Source: Ostrinia nubilalis
Taxonomy: Eukaryota; Arthropoda; Insecta; Lepidoptera; Crambidae
Length of the DNA: 64,000 nt
Assembly (NCBI RefSeq): GCF_963855985.1
Contig: NW_026973566.1
Location: forward strand, 682,001-746,000
Direction of reading: 5' to 3'
The translations under genes were made by a program, and so were the position numbers. Below are positions 60,281-64,000 of this stretch, one piece after another. Each line of letters starts with the position of its first letter. Position 1 is the stretch's first letter. The notes beneath the pieces are model-generated. The model saw only the letters and a program-made list of their open reading frames with translations. It had not been told where the DNA came from and ran no database searches.

Positions 60281-63217
60281 TCAGGCCGTGTCCGGGGGAC
60301 GGATAGGGGAGAACCGGCCCGGTACATGTCTGTACCGTCCGAAATGGAAAGCAGGGCCTCGTACTCGCCGGCGAGTACGGTGTAACGAGCTACTGTGTTG
60401 TGGAGTAGTTGGCGTGCTTAAGGCAGTGATGTCTGTGTTCAGAAATTCGGTAATAGGATCGTCCGGGTCGTCTAGGACATGCCTAGGTCGTCGGTATTGG
60501 GCAGCGACATCTTTCTGGGGTGTATACGTGGCGGCGCTAACGATAAGAGGGTTCTTGTGGTTGATCGCTTTATCAAAGTAGCGGCGAGAGGCTTCTTTCA
60601 TAAAGTGATCAATCGATGGGATCTCGAAATCTCTATGGAGATTCGTATTACGCACGAACCACGGGGCATCCGCGGCTCGGCGTAAGAATTTGTTTTGGAG
60701 GGTCTGGAATTTCTTAAGGTCTCTGCAGGAAGTGTGAGCAAACACCGGACTGGCGTAAGTCAACACTGGACGGATGCAGGTTTTGTAAATTGTCAACTTA
60801 TTTCTAAGTGACAATTTACTTTTCCTTCCAACTAGGTGGTAGAGTCGGTGGATGTAGTGGTTCGCACGGCTCAAGACGCGTCTGAGGTGCGGAGCGAACG
60901 ATAATCTCTGGTCGAGAGTGACACCTAAGTACTTGGCCTCACTTTTCCAAGGAATAGTTTGGTCAAATAAGGTGAGATGGGTGGGGACATTAGGACGAAT
61001 GCGAACCGGAGGACGCTTCGCAGACAAAGCCCTAGAAAAGTACACTGCTGCACTTTTTTCGGGATTTACCTCGATACGCCACTTCCTGAACCATTCGCCT
61101 AATTGTGTGACTGCGCGTTGGAGCGCCAAGATGACGTAATTGCGATTACGTCCGGACTTGTAGAGTGCGGTGTCGTCCGCAAAGAGGGCTAAATCCGTAT
61201 TCGGATATTTGGGGATGTCATTGACGTACAATGAAAAGAGGATGGGCGAGAGCACGGAGCCCTGGGGGACTCCGGCTCTTATGGGGCGGGGGGAGGAGAG
61301 GGAGCCATCTACTCGGTAACGAAAGGTGCGATTCGATAAAAAGTCACGTAAGATGTGCACGAGACTGTCCGGCACACCGAGTTCGTAAAGCTTGTAAATC
61401 AAGCCATTGTGCCAGACTTTATCGAATGCCTTCGCTACGTCGAAGAATAGCACTCCTGTCCCTACGGGTGGCTTAGCAGTGAGGCCGCTAAGTATGTGCT
61501 CCGTTAAGCGGTGCACCTGTTGTACGCAGGAATGTGAGGCGCGGAAGCCAAACTGTTCGTTTATTAAGAGATTATTAGAAAAAACATAATCTCTTAATCG
61601 AGAGACAATTATACGTTCGTATAACTTACCCATGGTCTTTAAGAGACTGATGGGTCTGTAGCTTGTGGGGTCAGCCAGTTTCTTACCGGGCTTCGGGATG
61701 CCAATGACTTCTGCCTCTTTCCACGCGTCGGGAAAGATGCAGTGAGACATGGCCGCGTTGAAAATAGCAACCAAGAGGTATACTAGGGGGGCGGGCAGGG
61801 CGCGTAAGACTCTATTAGAGATACGGTCCGGGCCGGGGGCTTTGTTGGGACGGAAACCTTTGATTATCGTTCGCACCTCGTCGACGTTGGTCGGGTCTAG
61901 GGTTGTGGTCGGAGGGAGGGCGGCTCTACGTTCGACTTCGCTGTCCACCATGCGGAGGTGGGCAGAGTCTACTGGGAGGGTACTGGGGGAGCACTGTGCT
62001 TCTAGACTGTCGGCTAGACATTCGGCTTTGGCGTCGTCGTCAAACGCAAGCGTTTGATCGGGACGTAAAAGCGGTGGCGTGGACGCTACGGTGTCAGACT
62101 TAAAGGCTCTCGTCAACTTCCAATAGGCTTGGTGAGATGGCGAGATTTCTTTAAGTAGATCATCCCACTGATTGTTACGCAGTTCCGCGATACGAGCCTT
62201 GACAGCGCGCTGTAAGGAACGTAGGCGGACTCTGTTTTCCTCGGTTGGATAAGCGTCATAATCGCGAGTGGCTGCGTTCTTTGCCCTCAATAGTTCTCGC
62301 GCGTCGTCCGGCAACCTGAGACGGTGGTTAGCCATCGCAGGCACTTGCCTAGACGAGTCGCCGATGGCGACCGAGATGTGACTAGTGAGCGCATCGATCG
62401 CGTGAATAGTTTCGTGAGGCGAAACTATATCGTCGGGGATTGAGGACAGTTGTGGGCTCTGACAGTTCCCAAGTTTTACCTTGAGTTTGTCCCAGTCCAC
62501 AATTGTCTTCATAGTGGGTGTAGACTCAGGAGAGCCTAGTTGTAGTATGACCGGGCGATGGTCAGAAGTGAGCGCGTGCATGGTTTCTATAGAGTGTAGG
62601 CGGAGGCCTATATTCTTTAGAATTGCCATGTCCAGAATGTCGGGCCGATGCTCAACATTGTAAGGATAGTGAGTGGGCGTCATAGGGACTAAGATGTCAA
62701 AGATGAGTTCCTCAGAGAGTTCGCTTAACATGTTGCCATTGGCAGTGGATGTTACGCAACCCCAATGAGTGTGTTTGCTATTAAAGTCGCCGCCAAGAAT
62801 GACTGCACTATTCATAGCAAACAGGGCCTGAAAGTCGCTCCTTAAGGGAGTCTTGTTCGGGGAGAGGTAAACCGAGCCGATGAGGATGGGCTCGTGTCCA
62901 GTCATGGCTAGCCGACAGAGTGAGACTTCTAGGTTAGAGAGAGAAGGGGGATCGACTAAAGCACAGTGCAGAGAACGCTTATAATAAATAAGCGTGCCGC
63001 CGCCACGTGTGGGCCTATCGTGTCTAATGATATTGTAGTTCGCTATCCTAGGATTGCGAATAGAGGGTGTTAGGAGGGTCTCTTGAACCAGAAAGATGTC
63101 GACCTGGTGGTCGGTAAGGAACTGAGTAACCTCGTCCTTCTGCTGTCTAAGACCGTTAGCGTTGAAAAATGCTAAGGTGATTGACCGGGGTTTGATCCTA
63201 GCGGTGGGATTAGCCAT
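60281..63217 (-). CDS. Jockey ORF2: endonuclease and reverse transcriptase
   Basis: This is the enzyme of LINE retrotransposition: an apurinic-type endonuclease nicks the target and the reverse transcriptase copies LINE RNA onto the nick. I choose the ATG at 63217 (MANPTARIK, 978 residues) because it overlaps the ORF1 stop; the frame opens 11 codons earlier. Endonuclease motifs over residues ~15-225 are FFNANGL, LVQETLL, GGGTLIYY, GGDFNSKHTHWG, RPDILDMAIL and TSDHRPVIL. Reverse transcriptase over ~455-730 has RPNKAPGPDRISN, FFDVAKAFDKVW, AGVPQGSVLSP and LFADDTALY. No RNase H domain, as usual for Jockey. No stop or frameshift was seen. Confidence 0.95.
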   Translation of the reverse strand: MANPTARIKPRSITLAFFNANGLRQQKDEVTQFLTDHQVDIFLVQETLLTPSIRNPRIANYNIIRHDRPTRGGGTLIYYKRSLHCALVDPPSLSNLEVSLCRLAMTGHEPILIGSVYLSPNKTPLRSDFQALFAMNSAVILGGDFNSKHTHWGCVTSTANGNMLSELSEELIFDILVPMTPTHYPYNVEHRPDILDMAILKNIGLRLHSIETMHALTSDHRPVILQLGSPESTPTMKTIVDWDKLKVKLGNCQSPQLSSIPDDIVSPHETIHAIDALTSHISVAIGDSSRQVPAMANHRLRLPDDARELLRAKNAATRDYDAYPTEENRVRLRSLQRAVKARIAELRNNQWDDLLKEISPSHQAYWKLTRAFKSDTVASTPPLLRPDQTLAFDDDAKAECLADSLEAQCSPSTLPVDSAHLRMVDSEVERRAALPPTTTLDPTNVDEVRTIIKGFRPNKAPGPDRISNRVLRALPAPLVYLLVAIFNAAMSHCIFPDAWKEAEVIGIPKPGKKLADPTSYRPISLLKTMGKLYERIIVSRLRDYVFSNNLLINEQFGFRASHSCVQQVHRLTEHILSGLTAKPPVGTGVLFFDVAKAFDKVWHNGLIYKLYELGVPDSLVHILRDFLSNRTFRYRVDGSLSSPRPIRAGVPQGSVLSPILFSLYVNDIPKYPNTDLALFADDTALYKSGRNRNYVILALQRAVTQLGEWFRKWRIEVNPEKSAAVYFSRALSAKRPPVRIRPNVPTHLTLFDQTIPWKSEAKYLGVTLDQRLSFAPHLRRVLSRANHYIHRLYHLVGRKSKLSLRNKLTIYKTCIRPVLTYASPVFAHTSCRDLKKFQTLQNKFLRRAADAPWFVRNTNLHRDFEIPSIDHFMKEASRRYFDKAINHKNPLIVSAATYTPQKDVAAQYRRPRHVLDDPDDPITEFLNTDITALSTPTTPQHSSSLHRTRRRVRGPAFHFGRYRHVPGRFSPIRPPDTA

Positions 63218-64000
63218 TACGGAGCGTGGAAAGAGGAGATAGCGTAGCAAAAGTCTACGTGTTCGGCGAGGATAGATAACCTATCCATGATGTTGCCTTC
63301 GCCATTAGTCGCGCGCAGTTTTGCGGCGATCACAAACATCTCGCCGACATTAATTTGGCCAAAGAAGTCTCTGACCAACTTAATGTCAGCCGCAGGTGAA
63401 TGTGAAGTCTGGGGCTTGGCCTGAGGGGCCGGGACTTTGTGGGCTGGTGCCTTAGGGGCAGGGGGACTTGGGTTAGGCGCCTGTTGGGTAGGTGCCTTTG
63501 GCGTAGCCTTAGGGGCTGGGTGGGGTTGAGGAGCCTGCTGGAGCGCGGGTGGGGCCACAGCTGTTTGGGTGGGTGTGGGAGTAAGGCTGGCAGCCTGGGT
63601 GTAGGCCAGAGGCCTAGCCCAAGCATTGGGCCTGTTGGGGCGGAGGCTAGGAGCCTCACTTGCTACCGCAAAGTTGCGAGTAGCATTGATCTGCCTGGGG
63701 GCAGAGGGGATGGGGGCACGCGGCTGAGTGCGTGGAGCCCGGGGACAACCGCGATAATTCGCAGGATGACCCTGGCTACCACACAGTATGCAGCTCGGTG
63801 GTTCGGTGGCTGTGGCCTTGTCACGGACACAGTCGGCTGTGCCGTGATCGCCTAGGCACTTGACGCACCTAGGACGGGCGTGACAATTACGGGCAGCGTG
63901 CCCGTAATGTTGACAGCGGTGGCACTGGCCGGGAGCGCCGCGCTTTCGGGGTGGCTCAACTTTGAGCCCGGATATGAAGCAAACCGTTTTCAAATTGAAA
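63217..64000 (-). CDS. Jockey ORF1 (Gag-like nucleic-acid-binding protein), partial
   Basis: The frame is open to the right edge; the leftmost visible residues are NLKTVCFISGLKVEPPRKRG, so the start lies outside the window. Three CCHC knuckles follow (CHRCQHYGHAARNC, CVKCLGDHGTADC, CILCGSQGHPANYRGC), typical of Jockey ORF1 proteins that bind LINE RNA. Next comes a long Pro/Ala/Gln-rich low-complexity segment and a C-terminal segment of about 60 residues (DIKLVRDFFGQINVGEMF) that may support self-association. It ends at TAA 63217-63219, sharing the A with the ORF2 start. Confidence 0.93.
   Translation of the reverse strand, partial: FNLKTVCFISGLKVEPPRKRGAPGQCHRCQHYGHAARNCHARPRCVKCLGDHGTADCVRDKATATEPPSCILCGSQGHPANYRGCPRAPRTQPRAPIPSAPRQINATRNFAVASEAPSLRPNRPNAWARPLAYTQAASLTPTPTQTAVAPPALQQAPQPHPAPKATPKAPTQQAPNPSPPAPKAPAHKVPAPQAKPQTSHSPAADIKLVRDFFGQINVGEMFVIAAKLRATNGEGNIMDRLSILAEHVDFCYAISSFHAP

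Larger units (their letters stand above)
59912..64000 (-). mobile_element. Jockey-clade LINE, full 3' end, potentially autonomous; 5' end outside window
   Basis: Minus-strand element with 21 A residues at its 3' end (59912-59932), a 347-bp 3' UTR, an uninterrupted ORF2 and an open ORF1 that runs off the right edge. ORF1 and ORF2 overlap at TAATG. It is the same family as the copies inside both Gypsy LTRs, and the most complete of the three. No target duplication can be tested because the 5' end is not in the window. Confidence 0.93.

Overview
The window looks like insect repeat-rich DNA, most probably lepidopteran. The evidence is the type of mobile elements: Jockey- and CR1/Zenon-like LINEs, Kabuki/CsRn1-like Gypsy and BEL/Pao elements, plus frequent tacctac/gtaggta words. 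The species call is an inference. I see no ordinary host gene, no tRNA or rRNA gene and no CRISPR array. Everything I can name is satellite DNA or mobile-element DNA, which suggests heterochromatin (for example a sex-limited chromosome or a pericentromeric-like block) or a mis-collapsed repeat contig.

Region 1 (1-26660, resuming 30495-31536) is a tandem satellite of about 50 head-to-tail monomers. Two monomer lengths dominate, 528 bp and 492 bp; the short form lacks one fixed 36-bp segment. Diagnostic variants (A, B, C, K) are arranged in a higher-order pattern in which an A-B-C trimer recurs about every 4.9-5.2 kb. Three monomers carry the same 692-bp insertion with a 7-bp target duplication. 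That insertion contains, on the minus strand, the start of a THAP zinc-finger reading frame, so I read it as an internally deleted relative of P-type DNA transposons. A diverged relative with the same ends, and its own 7-bp target duplication, sits elsewhere in the window.

Region 2 (26661-30494) is a DNA transposon with terminal inverted repeats of about 515 bp and a TA target duplication, inserted in the satellite. It is itself hit by a 1292-bp hAT-type element (8-bp duplication), which in turn contains the second P-like element (7-bp duplication). This is a four-level nest.

Region 3 (31537-46226) begins with the 3' part of a minus-strand BEL/Pao element (BEL-1). It is followed by a palindromic DNA element cut in two by a complete Gypsy element of the Kabuki/CsRn1 type (33885-44731; 713-bp LTRs, 4-bp duplication ATGG, tRNA-Trp-type primer site). 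Both Gypsy LTRs carry a 5'-truncated Jockey LINE at exactly the same base, and the Gypsy pol gene is split by a CR1/Zenon-like LINE.

Region 4 (46227-59635) is a plus-strand BEL/Pao element (BEL-3) whose gag is split by another BEL/Pao element (BEL-2, 48217-56134, 5-bp duplication tatgc). The 5' LTR and gag start of BEL-2 are missing, and a minus-strand Jockey fragment occupies the gap. Region 5 (59912 to the end) is a minus-strand Jockey LINE with an apparently intact ORF2 and an ORF1 that runs off the window. It is the same family as the two copies in the Gypsy LTRs.

The genes work only as parts of their own elements. Gag, protease, reverse transcriptase, RNase H and integrase belong to LTR elements, and ORF1 plus endonuclease/reverse transcriptase to the LINEs. 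All LTR-element genes seen are broken; only the Jockey copy at the right end looks potentially autonomous. All comparisons were made by eye.
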